NCBI GenBank assembly: GCA_016872835.1
Contig: VGYX01000009.1
Span: 1 to 64,000 of the forward strand
Length of the DNA: 64,000 nt
Origin: Planctomycetota bacterium
Lineage (GTDB): Bacteria > Planctomycetota > Phycisphaerae > Phycisphaerales > SM1A02
Direction: 5' to 3'
Shown here piece by piece: positions 44,349 through 51,079 of this stretch (the first letter of the stretch is position 1; the number at the start of each line of letters is the position of its first letter). The translations under genes were made by a program, and so were the position numbers. The notes beneath the pieces were generated by a model. It ran no database searches. It saw nothing but the letters and a program-made list of their open reading frames with translations, and was not told where the DNA came from.

Positions 44349-45521
44349 ATGCACGAAGCCACCAACGCTCGCCTAGACCGCCTTGAACTCGAGGTTCGCA
44401 CGCTCCGACGCAGTCACGCACGCTGGCGTCGCGCCACGCTGGTGGCCTGCGGTGTGGCGGTGCTTGGAACGCTCGTGGGCTTCGCGGCCGACGAGGTGGC
44501 CGAGGTCTTGCGTGCGCGTCGCATCGAACTGGTCGGCGCCGATGGCAAGGTCGCGGCGCTGCTGACCGCGGGCGATCACGGCGGACAGCTGGACATCTGG
44601 GCGACGGGCGGCGCGAACGTGGCGCGCCTGGCTGCGTCGGAATCGGGCGGCGACATGTCGTTGTGGAACACCGCAGGCAAGCCGGTCGCGGGCCTGTTCG
44701 CCAACTCGGGTGGCGGCCGCGTGGAAGTCAGCCGCGGCGACGGCGAACTCGCGGGCTATCTCGAAGCCACTCCCGAAGGCAGCGATCTGGCGATGAGCCG
44801 CGCGGGCAGCGAGAACGCGGCGTCGCGGTTCCGCGTGACGAAGGACCGCTCCGAGGCGCTGCTTGCACACGCCGAGGAACACGCGGTGCTGCTCTTCGGT
44901 GCCACGCGCAAGGGTGCGGCGGTCACGGTGCTCGGCGACGGCGACAAGGAGATCGCCTATCTCGGCGGCGACCAGTCGAAGGCGGGCCTCATGCGCCTCT
45001 CGAACGCGGGCGGCGCCAGCATGGTCGAAGCAGGCGCCGGCGACCACGGCGGCGAGCTCTTCGCGCGCAACAACACCGGCCAGGGTGGCGCCGTGCTTGG
45101 CAACTCCGAAAAGGGCGGCTTCATGGAAGCGCGCAACGGCGACGGGAAGGGTGCAGCCAGCCTGAGCGTGCAGGACAACAACGGCGGCCGCGTGGCGGCC
45201 TACACCGCGACTGGCCAGATCGCGGCGTTCATGGATCAGGGCAAGGAGGAAAGCGGCACGGTGCAGGTCTACGCCGGACCGAACCGCGTGGCCGCGCTTG
45301 GCGGCAGCGCCACCGGTGGCCTGCTGAACCTGTTCAACCTGAAGGGCAAGGCGGCGTTCGTGGCCGGATCCGCAGCCGATGGCACGGGTGGCCTGTTCAG
45401 CATCCGCAACGGCGACGGCACGCAGGTCGTGCGAGGCAGCGCCGAGCCCGAGCCCGAGATAGCTGTCTATTCCGAAGACGGAAAGCAGAAGCGCGTCATC
45501 AGCGCCCCGGCCAAGCCGTGA
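44349..45521 (+). CDS. Membrane-anchored protein with fifteen ~22-residue beta repeats
   Basis: A 390-residue protein of unknown function. Residues 1-28 are a short basic coiled coil (ATNARLDRLELEVRTLRRSH), followed by one membrane segment (ATLVACGVAVLGTLVGFAA, about 29-47). From about 59 to the end there are roughly fifteen imperfect repeats of 21-24 residues with the pattern φxφxxxxGxxφAxLxxxxxGGx, for example LDIWATGGANVARLAASESG and MSLWNTAGKPVAGLFANSGG. The regular period, Gly turns and alternating hydrophobics suggest a beta-solenoid or trimeric beta-spiral fibre outside the membrane. GGAG precedes the ATG by 7 bases. Confidence 0.7.
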   Translation: MHEATNARLDRLELEVRTLRRSHARWRRATLVACGVAVLGTLVGFAADEVAEVLRARRIELVGADGKVAALLTAGDHGGQLDIWATGGANVARLAASESGGDMSLWNTAGKPVAGLFANSGGGRVEVSRGDGELAGYLEATPEGSDLAMSRAGSENAASRFRVTKDRSEALLAHAEEHAVLLFGATRKGAAVTVLGDGDKEIAYLGGDQSKAGLMRLSNAGGASMVEAGAGDHGGELFARNNTGQGGAVLGNSEKGGFMEARNGDGKGAASLSVQDNNGGRVAAYTATGQIAAFMDQGKEESGTVQVYAGPNRVAALGGSATGGLLNLFNLKGKAAFVAGSAADGTGGLFSIRNGDGTQVVRGSAEPEPEIAVYSEDGKQKRVISAPAKP

Positions 45522-45530
45522 ATCCACGTC

Positions 45531-45935
45531 TCAGGCGACTGGCGTGAAGCTGGCGCCCGACTGCACGTAGAAGTTCACCATGTCGCCGGCGGCGAACTCG
45601 GTGGCCTGCTGACCATCGAACGGCTCGACCCACATGGGGACCACCACGTCCACCAGCAGACGGTTGGCACCGGCGTCCACGCCGCGCACCACGCCCTGCA
45701 CGATGCGCGGCTGGCCCATTATGGGCTCGATGAAAGCGCCACCGGCCTCGGCCTTGTGCATGCGCAGCGCCTTCACGCGCACCACGCCCTTCACGCGCTT
45801 GCCCGGATGCACGGCCGTGGGTCCCGCCTGCGTGAAGCGCAGTCGGTAGTCGGTACCCGGCAACGAAAGGGTGATCTCGTTTCCGTTGGCGCTCTCGAGC
45901 GTGCCGCGGACCAGGTCGCTGTCGGTCGTATGCAT
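45531..45935 (-). CDS. Small hypothetical beta-rich protein
   Basis: A 134-residue soluble protein with no signal peptide or membrane segment. It alternates charged turns and hydrophobic strands (GTLESANGNEITLSLPGTDYRLRF, RVKGVVRVKALRMHKAE, RLLVDVVVPMWVEP), which suggests a beta-barrel or OB-like fold. I do not recognise it. The start ATG at 45935 follows TACCAT by 8 bases. It converges on the repeat-protein gene with a 9-base gap and is divergent from the gene at 45980. Confidence 0.6.
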   Translation of the reverse strand: MHTTDSDLVRGTLESANGNEITLSLPGTDYRLRFTQAGPTAVHPGKRVKGVVRVKALRMHKAEAGGAFIEPIMGQPRIVQGVVRGVDAGANRLLVDVVVPMWVEPFDGQQATEFAAGDMVNFYVQSGASFTPVA

Positions 45936-45943
45936 GGAGCGGA

Positions 45944-45970
45944 ATGGTATCCAGCACGAGGCGGTAGCAT
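45944..45970. promoter_or_regulatory. Two divergent -10 elements (TACCAT minus, TAGCAT plus)
   Basis: TACCAT (minus, 45949-45944) ends 8 bases before the ATG at 45935. TAGCAT (plus, 45965-45970) ends 9 bases before the GTG at 45980. The entire divergent region is 44 bases and contains no Shine-Dalgarno sequence for either gene. Confidence 0.5.
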
Positions 45971-45979
45971 CGCGCGCCT

Positions 45980-46588
45980 GTGAAGAAGCTGTTGTTCCGC
46001 GCCTCGATGACCTTCGCCACGCTCACGATCGCCCTCGGCTGCGCCGCGGCGCGTCAGGACGCCGCCGCACCGGCAAAACCCGAGGCAGCCGCCAAGGCCG
46101 CAGGCCCCTCGATGAAGGACCTGACCGAGACGATGGCGAAATTCGCCTTCATGGAGGGTCGCTGGACGCAGCAGCAGCCCAACGGTGCCGTGATCGAGGA
46201 GCACTGGATGGCGCCCCGCGGCAACAGCATGGTGGGCACCTTCCGCCGCACGCTTGGCAATGGCGCGACCCCCTTCTACGAGCTCACGCAGATCATGGCC
46301 GAGAAGGACATGGTGATCCTGAGGCAGATCCATGTCCACGGCAATTTCGAGCCCGATCCCAAGCGCACCGACCTCATGCGCATGCGTCTGGAGAGGATCG
46401 AAGGAAACGCCGCCACGTTCGTGCCGGTCGAGCCGCCGCTGAAGGCGAATGCGCAGGACATGGCGAGCATCTGCTACGAACTGAAGGACCCGGACACGCT
46501 GGTGCTCACGGTGACGCCGAACGCGCCGAAGGATCCGGCGAAGCCGGCCGGGAAGCCGCTGGTGTTCACGATGAAGCGCGTGCGCTGA
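45980..46588 (+). CDS. Exported DUF6265-like/lipocalin-like protein
   Basis: A 202-residue protein with a signal peptide whose end (TIALGCAAA) could be a lipobox with Cys at about 21. After an Ala/Pro/Lys linker comes a domain with FMEGRWTQQQPNGAVIEEHWMAP, followed by VGTFRRTLGNGATPFYEL and MVILRQIHVHGNF. The 'F-xx-G-x-W...EEHW' pattern is common in small beta-barrel proteins annotated as DUF6265 or lipocalin-like; this assignment is from memory and tentative. Ligand unknown. The start is GTG, 9 bases after TAGCAT. Confidence 0.6.
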   Translation: MKKLLFRASMTFATLTIALGCAAARQDAAAPAKPEAAAKAAGPSMKDLTETMAKFAFMEGRWTQQQPNGAVIEEHWMAPRGNSMVGTFRRTLGNGATPFYELTQIMAEKDMVILRQIHVHGNFEPDPKRTDLMRMRLERIEGNAATFVPVEPPLKANAQDMASICYELKDPDTLVLTVTPNAPKDPAKPAGKPLVFTMKRVR

Positions 46589-46617
46589 TCAGGCGCGCGA
46601 TCCAGCAGCGGGCGCGT

Positions 46618-47202
46618 TCACGCCATCGCCAGGAAGTTCGCCAACAGTGCCGGCCCCGCGTCGGTCATGAAACTCTCGGGATGGAACTGCACGCCCTCGA
46701 GCGGCTTCGCACCGGCGAGCGCCCTCCAGCGCAGTCCCATGATCACGCCGTCCTCGGTGCGCGCACTGATCTCGAACTCGGTCCCCACCGTGGCGGGGTC
46801 CACCACCAGCGAGTGGTACCGCATCGCGGTGAAGGGATTCGGAAGCCCGGCGTAGACGCCCTTGCCATCGTGGTGCACGGCGCTGGTCTTGCCATGCATG
46901 GGGGCGGCGGCGCGGCAGACGGTCATCCCATGCTGGTCGCCGATCGTCTGATGCCCCAGACAGACGCCCAGCACGGGAATGCGACCGCGGAAGTGCGCGA
47001 TCATGCGCGCACTCACCCCCGCCTCCTTGGGCGTGCAGGGTCCGGGCGAGATCACCAGGTGCGTGGGCTTCAGCGCTTCGGCCGCGGCCTCGTCGATCGC
47101 GTCGTTGCGCACGACCTCCACGCGCAGGCCGGGCCGCACCTCCTGCATGCGATGTACCAGGTTCCAGGTGAACGAGTCGTAATTGTCGATCAGCAGCACC
47201 AC
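46618..47202 (-). CDS. Anthranilate/aminodeoxychorismate synthase glutamine amidotransferase
   Basis: A 194-residue class I glutamine amidotransferase of the TrpG/PabA type. It opens LLIDNYDSFTWNLVHRMQE, has the nucleophile in GVCLGHQTIG (Cys81) and the His-Glu pair in VQFHPESF (His174, Glu176). It supplies ammonia to TrpE or PabB to make anthranilate or aminodeoxychorismate. In many bacteria one subunit serves both. No trpE or pabB is adjacent, so the partner lies elsewhere. The start is GTG at 47202, 9 bases after TAGCAT; a second GTG follows directly. Confidence 0.9.
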   Translation of the reverse strand: MVLLIDNYDSFTWNLVHRMQEVRPGLRVEVVRNDAIDEAAAEALKPTHLVISPGPCTPKEAGVSARMIAHFRGRIPVLGVCLGHQTIGDQHGMTVCRAAAPMHGKTSAVHHDGKGVYAGLPNPFTAMRYHSLVVDPATVGTEFEISARTEDGVIMGLRWRALAGAKPLEGVQFHPESFMTDAGPALLANFLAMA

Positions 47203-47211
47203 GGCGGCGTG

Positions 47212-47217
47212 ATGCTA
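47212..47217 (-). promoter_or_regulatory. -10 element TAGCAT for the amidotransferase
   Basis: TAGCAT ends 9 bases before the GTG at 47202 on the minus strand, in the 26 bases after the stop of the YtpQ-like gene. Confidence 0.45.
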
Positions 47218-47228
47218 GCGCGCCGAAC

Positions 47229-48026
47229 TCACGCCGCTTCGCGCGTGCCCGCCACACCATCGCGCGTCACGATGAACAGCGCGTCGGTGATTGGATACGG
47301 CAGCCGCTTGAAGTCGCGCATCACGCGCCGCTGCACCTTGTCCACGAACTCGGGTGGATCGCAGCTGATGGCCACGAACATGTCGCGCGCGGGCGTGGCC
47401 ACGTAGAAGTCGCCCTTCATCTGCGGCGCCAGCGTGCGGTGCAGCGTGTCCAGCAGCAGTCGTGCGGCGTCATAGCCGTCCAGCACGCTCATGATCGCGG
47501 CACGCCCGCCGGTCTCGCTCTCCACAAGCTTCACCTTCAGGTCAGGTTGATAGCGTGCCAGATTCTCCCTGGACAGCAACTCCAGATCCTCTGCCTGCAC
47601 CCCCCAACGCACCATCTGCTCCACGGTCACGCTCACGGTCACCTCAGGCATGTCGACCACGAACACGATCACCGTGTCGTTCACGAATGGAATGTACGCG
47701 ACCTGCTCGCGATCCAAGTGATTGAAGATCGAGAGCGGCTGGATGCGCGGCATGATGCGCGAGCGCACCAGCGCGAAGGGCATGGCGGCATTGCCCATGG
47801 CGTCGCCCTCCGTGAGCTTCTCGAAATAGTGGTGCACGATCGCTTCGCCCCGCGACGGATCGCGGCTGGCGAGTCGCCACAGGTTGTCCAAGCTCAGGTG
47901 ACGGCCTTCGACGATCAGGTCCATCGGGCCGGCGACCTCGATCGAGCGGTCCGGCCAGTGCATCCGGAACACGCGTTCGGCGTAACTGGCGAATGCCTCG
48001 GGTCCGTTCGGGAATGCCTCGCTCAT
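47229..48026 (-). CDS. YtpQ-like DUF1444 (UPF0354) protein
   Basis: A 265-residue cytoplasmic protein resembling B. subtilis YtpQ and the UPF0354 family. Blocks include LSLDNLWRLASRDPSRGEAIVHHYF, MPFALVRSRIMPRI, VAYIPFVNDTVIVFVVDMP, WGVQAEDLELLSRENLARY and the C-terminal VATPARDMFVAISCDPPEFVD. Its biochemical role is not established. The ATG at 48026 is fixed by a strong AAGGAGG with 6-base spacing, unlike most neighbours, and it is divergent from kdsA. Confidence 0.75.
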   Translation of the reverse strand: MSEAFPNGPEAFASYAERVFRMHWPDRSIEVAGPMDLIVEGRHLSLDNLWRLASRDPSRGEAIVHHYFEKLTEGDAMGNAAMPFALVRSRIMPRIQPLSIFNHLDREQVAYIPFVNDTVIVFVVDMPEVTVSVTVEQMVRWGVQAEDLELLSRENLARYQPDLKVKLVESETGGRAAIMSVLDGYDAARLLLDTLHRTLAPQMKGDFYVATPARDMFVAISCDPPEFVDKVQRRVMRDFKRLPYPITDALFIVTRDGVAGTREAA

Positions 48027-48137
48027 GCCCTGCCTCCTTGCCACTCCATACGGGGGTGGTCGCTTGGTGCTAACTTCCGATCCGGAAAGCATCGTCCCAA
48101 GCGGTTCTCCTCCGAATTTCCGGGTTTTCACCCCCCC

Positions 48138-49022
48138 ATGCCTCAGGCCGCCCGAATCCTTGAATCCTTCTTCACCAACCCGCGACAGCGGCTGTTGTTG
48201 ATCGCCGGTCCGTGCGTGCTGGAAACCGACGAGATCAACCGAAGGATCGGCCTGACGTTGCGCGACGCGTGCGCGGAGGCAGGCTTGGACTTCTGCTTCA
48301 AGGCGAGCTTCGACAAGGCGAACCGCTCGAGCGGCAAGAGCGTGCGCGGACCGGGCATCGAGGCGGGCCTGCAGCGGCTCGCAGCGCTGCGTGCGGAACT
48401 GTCGTGCCCGGTCACCTCCGATGTGCACGAGCCCGCGCAATGCGAGCCCGCGTCGAAGGTGCTCGACATGCTGCAGATCCCTGCGTTCCTGTGCCGGCAG
48501 ACCGACCTCCTGGTGGCGGCCGCGGACACCGGCCGACCCGTGAACGTGAAGAAGGGCCAGTTCATGAGCCCGCGCGAGATGCGCAACGCGGTCTCGAAGC
48601 TGGTGGATGGCGGATGCCGTCATGTCATGGTGACCGAGCGCGGCACCACCTTCGGCTACCACCGTCTGGTGAACGACTTCATCGGCATCGGCGACATGCT
48701 CGACGACCGACATCCCGTGTGCTTCGACGTGACGCACAGCACGCAGCTGCCTGGGGCCGAGGGCGAGCGGACCGGCGGTCGACCCGAGCGCGGCCCCCTC
48801 CTGGCGCGCGCCGCCGTGGCCGCGGGCGTGCATGCGATCTTCCTGGAGTGCCACCCCGAACCGGCGAAGGCCGCCAGCGATGCCAGCACCATGCTGCCGC
48901 TGCAGGAGGTTCCGGCGCTGCTTCGCACGCTGGTGTCGATCCGTGCCGCGATGCAGTCCTCGGGCGCGTGGGCGGTGCATGCGCATCGCGCACCGCACGA
49001 TCGAACCGTGGGGCGCGCCTAG
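48138..49022 (+). CDS. kdsA: 3-deoxy-D-manno-octulosonate 8-phosphate synthase
   Basis: A 294-residue aldolase joining phosphoenolpyruvate and arabinose 5-phosphate to make Kdo-8-phosphate for LPS. Motifs: LLLIAGPCVLE (Cys in GPC), FKASFDKANRSSGKSVRGPG, VTSDVHEP, PAFLCRQTDLL, VKKGQFMSPREM, ERGTTFGYH and HPEPAKAASDASTML. The Cys in AGPC is a metal ligand in the metal-dependent class (Aquifex type); E. coli has Asn there. So this enzyme is probably metal-dependent. A TAACTT at 48071 may be the -10, giving a leader of about 55 bases without a Shine-Dalgarno sequence. The stop codon overlaps the mcsA -10. Confidence 0.93.
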   Translation: MPQAARILESFFTNPRQRLLLIAGPCVLETDEINRRIGLTLRDACAEAGLDFCFKASFDKANRSSGKSVRGPGIEAGLQRLAALRAELSCPVTSDVHEPAQCEPASKVLDMLQIPAFLCRQTDLLVAAADTGRPVNVKKGQFMSPREMRNAVSKLVDGGCRHVMVTERGTTFGYHRLVNDFIGIGDMLDDRHPVCFDVTHSTQLPGAEGERTGGRPERGPLLARAAVAAGVHAIFLECHPEPAKAASDASTMLPLQEVPALLRTLVSIRAAMQSSGAWAVHAHRAPHDRTVGRA

Positions 49023-49025
49023 AAT
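49020..49025 (+). promoter_or_regulatory. -10 element TAGAAT for mcsAB
   Basis: TAGAAT begins on the kdsA stop codon and ends 9 bases before the mcsA ATG at 49035. No Shine-Dalgarno sequence is visible. Confidence 0.5.
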
Positions 49026-49034
49026 CGCCGTCCG

Positions 49035-49535
49035 ATGAAGTGCGATCACTGCGACAAGCCAGCGGTGGTGCATGAGGTGGTGATCAAGGGCGGTGTCACC
49101 AGCGAGGTGCATCTGTGCGCGGAGCACGCGGCGCAGAAGGGCTATCAGGTGCCCCCCGTGCCGGTCACGCAGTTGCTGGCGCAGTTCACGGGTCAGGTGC
49201 CGTCGATCGCCACGCCCCAATCGCGCAAGGCTGCGGCGCCTGCACGATGCCCCGTCTGCGGGCTTGGCTTCGCGGAGTTCCGCCAGACCGGCGTGCTTGG
49301 ATGCCCCGGCTGCTACGACGCGTTCATGCCGCAGATCGGCGCCGTGATCGAGCGCGCGCAGGCGGGCGCCGTGAGCCATGTGGGGCGAGCGCCCGTGCGA
49401 CTGGAGGGACTTGCCGACCGCGCCGCGATGCGATCGAAGCTGCTGCAGGAACTCGAGACCGCGGTGACCACCGAGCAGTACGAGCGTGCCGCGAGCCTTC
49501 GTGACCGCCTGAAGAACCTCGGCGAGGAGACCTGA
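49035..49535 (+). CDS. mcsA: Protein arginine kinase activator McsA
   Basis: A 166-residue zinc-finger protein. A first metal site uses C3, C6, C28 and H31; the second uses C72, C75, C90 and C93. A UVR motif (LLQELETAVTTEQYERAASL) occupies about 136-160. This is the McsA layout; McsA activates the arginine kinase McsB and bridges it to ClpC. The first finger ends in His rather than the fourth Cys that I expect from B. subtilis. Its stop shares one base with the mcsB start (TGATG). Confidence 0.88.
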   Translation: MKCDHCDKPAVVHEVVIKGGVTSEVHLCAEHAAQKGYQVPPVPVTQLLAQFTGQVPSIATPQSRKAAAPARCPVCGLGFAEFRQTGVLGCPGCYDAFMPQIGAVIERAQAGAVSHVGRAPVRLEGLADRAAMRSKLLQELETAVTTEQYERAASLRDRLKNLGEET

Positions 49536-50572
49536 TGCGGCTGCGCGAGGAATCCTCGACGGTGCAGGTCGGTCCCGAGGCCGACGTGGTGATGAGTTCG
49601 CGCATCCGGCTGGCCCGCAATCTCGCCGGCTTCCCGTTCGTGGGGCGCGCCAGCGACGCGCAGCGCCACGAGGTGCTGCAGATGGTCACGCGTGCGCCGC
49701 TTGGCCAGGCCTTCGGCGGCGGACTCACCTGGGTGAACATGGCGCAGACCACGCCGCAGGAGCGGCAGCTGCTCGTGGAGCGCCATCTGGTGTCGCGTCA
49801 CTTCGCCGACAGCACCGTGCCCCGCACCGTGGGCGTGGACGCCGAAGAGACGCTCAGCGTGATGGTGAACGAGGAAGATCACCTGCGCATCCAGACGATC
49901 CTGCCCGGCGCGCGCCTGGATCACGCTTTCGAACGTGCCCGTCTGTTCGATCAGGAGATCGAGAGTTCGATCGACTTCGCCTTCTCCGCGCGCTGGGGTT
50001 ACCTGACAGCCTGCCCCACCAACGTCGGCTGCGGCGTGCGTGTGGGCGTGATGCTGCATCTGCCCGGGCTTCGCTACACCGGCGAGATGGAGCGCGTGAA
50101 GCGCGCCGCGAAGGACATGCATCTGGCGATGCGCGGCTTCTACGGCGAAGGCACCGAGGCCGTCGGCAACTTCTATCAGGTGAGCAACCAGCTCACGCTG
50201 GGCTTCAGCGAGGACGACCTGCTGCGCCGCTTCACGCAGGAGACCGTGCCGCAGCTGGTCGAGTACGAGCGCACCGCGCGCCGCATGCTGGTCGAGTCGA
50301 ACCGGCCGCTGCTCGAGGACAAGGTCTTCCGCGCCGCGGCCACGCTGCGCGCGGCGCGACTGCTGGGCTCCGAGGAGGCCACCAAGCTGCTGGCGAACAT
50401 CCGTCTGGGCATCTGCATGGAGCTGATCCCCGACGTCTCGCTGGAGCTGGTGCAGCGCCTGCTGCTGCAGGTCCAGCCCGCGCATCTGGCGCGCATCGAC
50501 GCCACCGCGACCGACGACGACAAGGGTCGCATCGCGCGGGCGGCGCTGGTGCGGCGGGCGTTGCGAGCGTGA
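49535..50572 (+). CDS. mcsB: Protein arginine kinase McsB
   Basis: A 345-residue phosphagen-kinase-fold enzyme that phosphorylates arginine in proteins, marking them for ClpCP. Family blocks: VVMSSRIRLARNLAGFPF (about 18-35), VNEEDHLRIQ (111-120), YLTACPTNVGCG with C160, and GEGTEAVGNFYQVSNQLTLG (204-223). The C-terminal helix reads DKGRIARAALVRRAL, where B. subtilis has the phosphoarginine-sensing RDxxRA motif; here Arg-Asp are replaced by Gly-Arg, so allosteric control may differ. Creatine/arginine kinases have a larger N-terminal domain, so McsB is the better call. clpC lies 17 kb away on the same strand. Confidence 0.92.
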   Translation: MRLREESSTVQVGPEADVVMSSRIRLARNLAGFPFVGRASDAQRHEVLQMVTRAPLGQAFGGGLTWVNMAQTTPQERQLLVERHLVSRHFADSTVPRTVGVDAEETLSVMVNEEDHLRIQTILPGARLDHAFERARLFDQEIESSIDFAFSARWGYLTACPTNVGCGVRVGVMLHLPGLRYTGEMERVKRAAKDMHLAMRGFYGEGTEAVGNFYQVSNQLTLGFSEDDLLRRFTQETVPQLVEYERTARRMLVESNRPLLEDKVFRAAATLRAARLLGSEEATKLLANIRLGICMELIPDVSLELVQRLLLQVQPAHLARIDATATDDDKGRIARAALVRRALRA

Positions 50573-50650
50573 GGGCGGGAGCGTAGAGCGATTGACTGGC
50601 GACGGATCCTTGGTGGTGTCCCGAAGCGAGCACGACAGGGTGCAGCAAGG

Positions 50651-50666
50651 GGAACCGCTTGGTTCC
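50651..50666. terminator. Weak hairpin between convergent mcsB and PCD genes
   Basis: GGAACC-GCTT-GGTTCC forms a 6-bp stem with a 4-base loop in the 145-base convergent gap. No T-run follows on either strand, so termination is uncertain. Nothing else is seen in this gap. Confidence 0.35.
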
Positions 50667-50717
50667 GATCGGCCGTGGGTGGGGGCAATAACAACCTCCG
50701 ACCCTGTTACGCGGACG

Positions 50718-51053
50718 TCAGCTTTGGGCAGGCGGCACAGGATCCACCGCCGCAGGCGCAGCGGGCATCAGCGCCGCGGCGATGCGATCCGAGTCCGCCG
50801 CGAACGCGAAGTCCTTGTCGGTGATGCCGCCCGCGTCGTGCGTGGACAGCGTGAGCGAGACCTTGTTCCAGCGCACCAGGATGTCCGGGTGGTGCTGCAC
50901 GCGCTCGGCGGCGGCGGCCACGTCGTTCACGAACTTCATGCTGGCGACGAAATCCTGGAACTGGAAGGTGCGCTGGATGGATCCACCGCATTCCGCCCAC
51001 TGGTCCAACTTGGCCAGGCGGTTGGTCACCTGGCGCGGCGTCAAGGCCTTCAT
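50718..51053 (-). CDS. Pterin-4a-carbinolamine dehydratase
   Basis: A 111-residue PCD/DCoH-family protein. The active-site signature is AERVQHHPDILVRWNKVSLTL followed by HDAGGITDKDFAFA, with the His-His-Pro catalytic loop near residue 54. It dehydrates 4a-hydroxytetrahydropterin; where no phenylalanine hydroxylase exists it is thought to act in molybdopterin or folate metabolism. The C-terminus has a short Pro/Ala tail. The ATG at 51053 follows TAGATT by 9 bases and is divergent from gluQ. Confidence 0.9.
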   Translation of the reverse strand: MKALTPRQVTNRLAKLDQWAECGGSIQRTFQFQDFVASMKFVNDVAAAAERVQHHPDILVRWNKVSLTLSTHDAGGITDKDFAFAADSDRIAAALMPAAPAAVDPVPPAQS

Positions 51054-51062
51054 GGCGCCCCC

Positions 51063-51072
51063 AATCTACCCT
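51063..51072. promoter_or_regulatory. Overlapping divergent -10 elements (PCD / gluQ)
   Basis: AATCTACCCT holds TAGATT on the minus strand (51068-51063, 9 bases from the PCD ATG) and TACCCT on the plus strand (51067-51072, 7 bases from the gluQ ATG). The design is the same as at 15886-15896, where AATCTAGGGT is used. Confidence 0.6.
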
Positions 51073-51079
51073 GTGGCGC

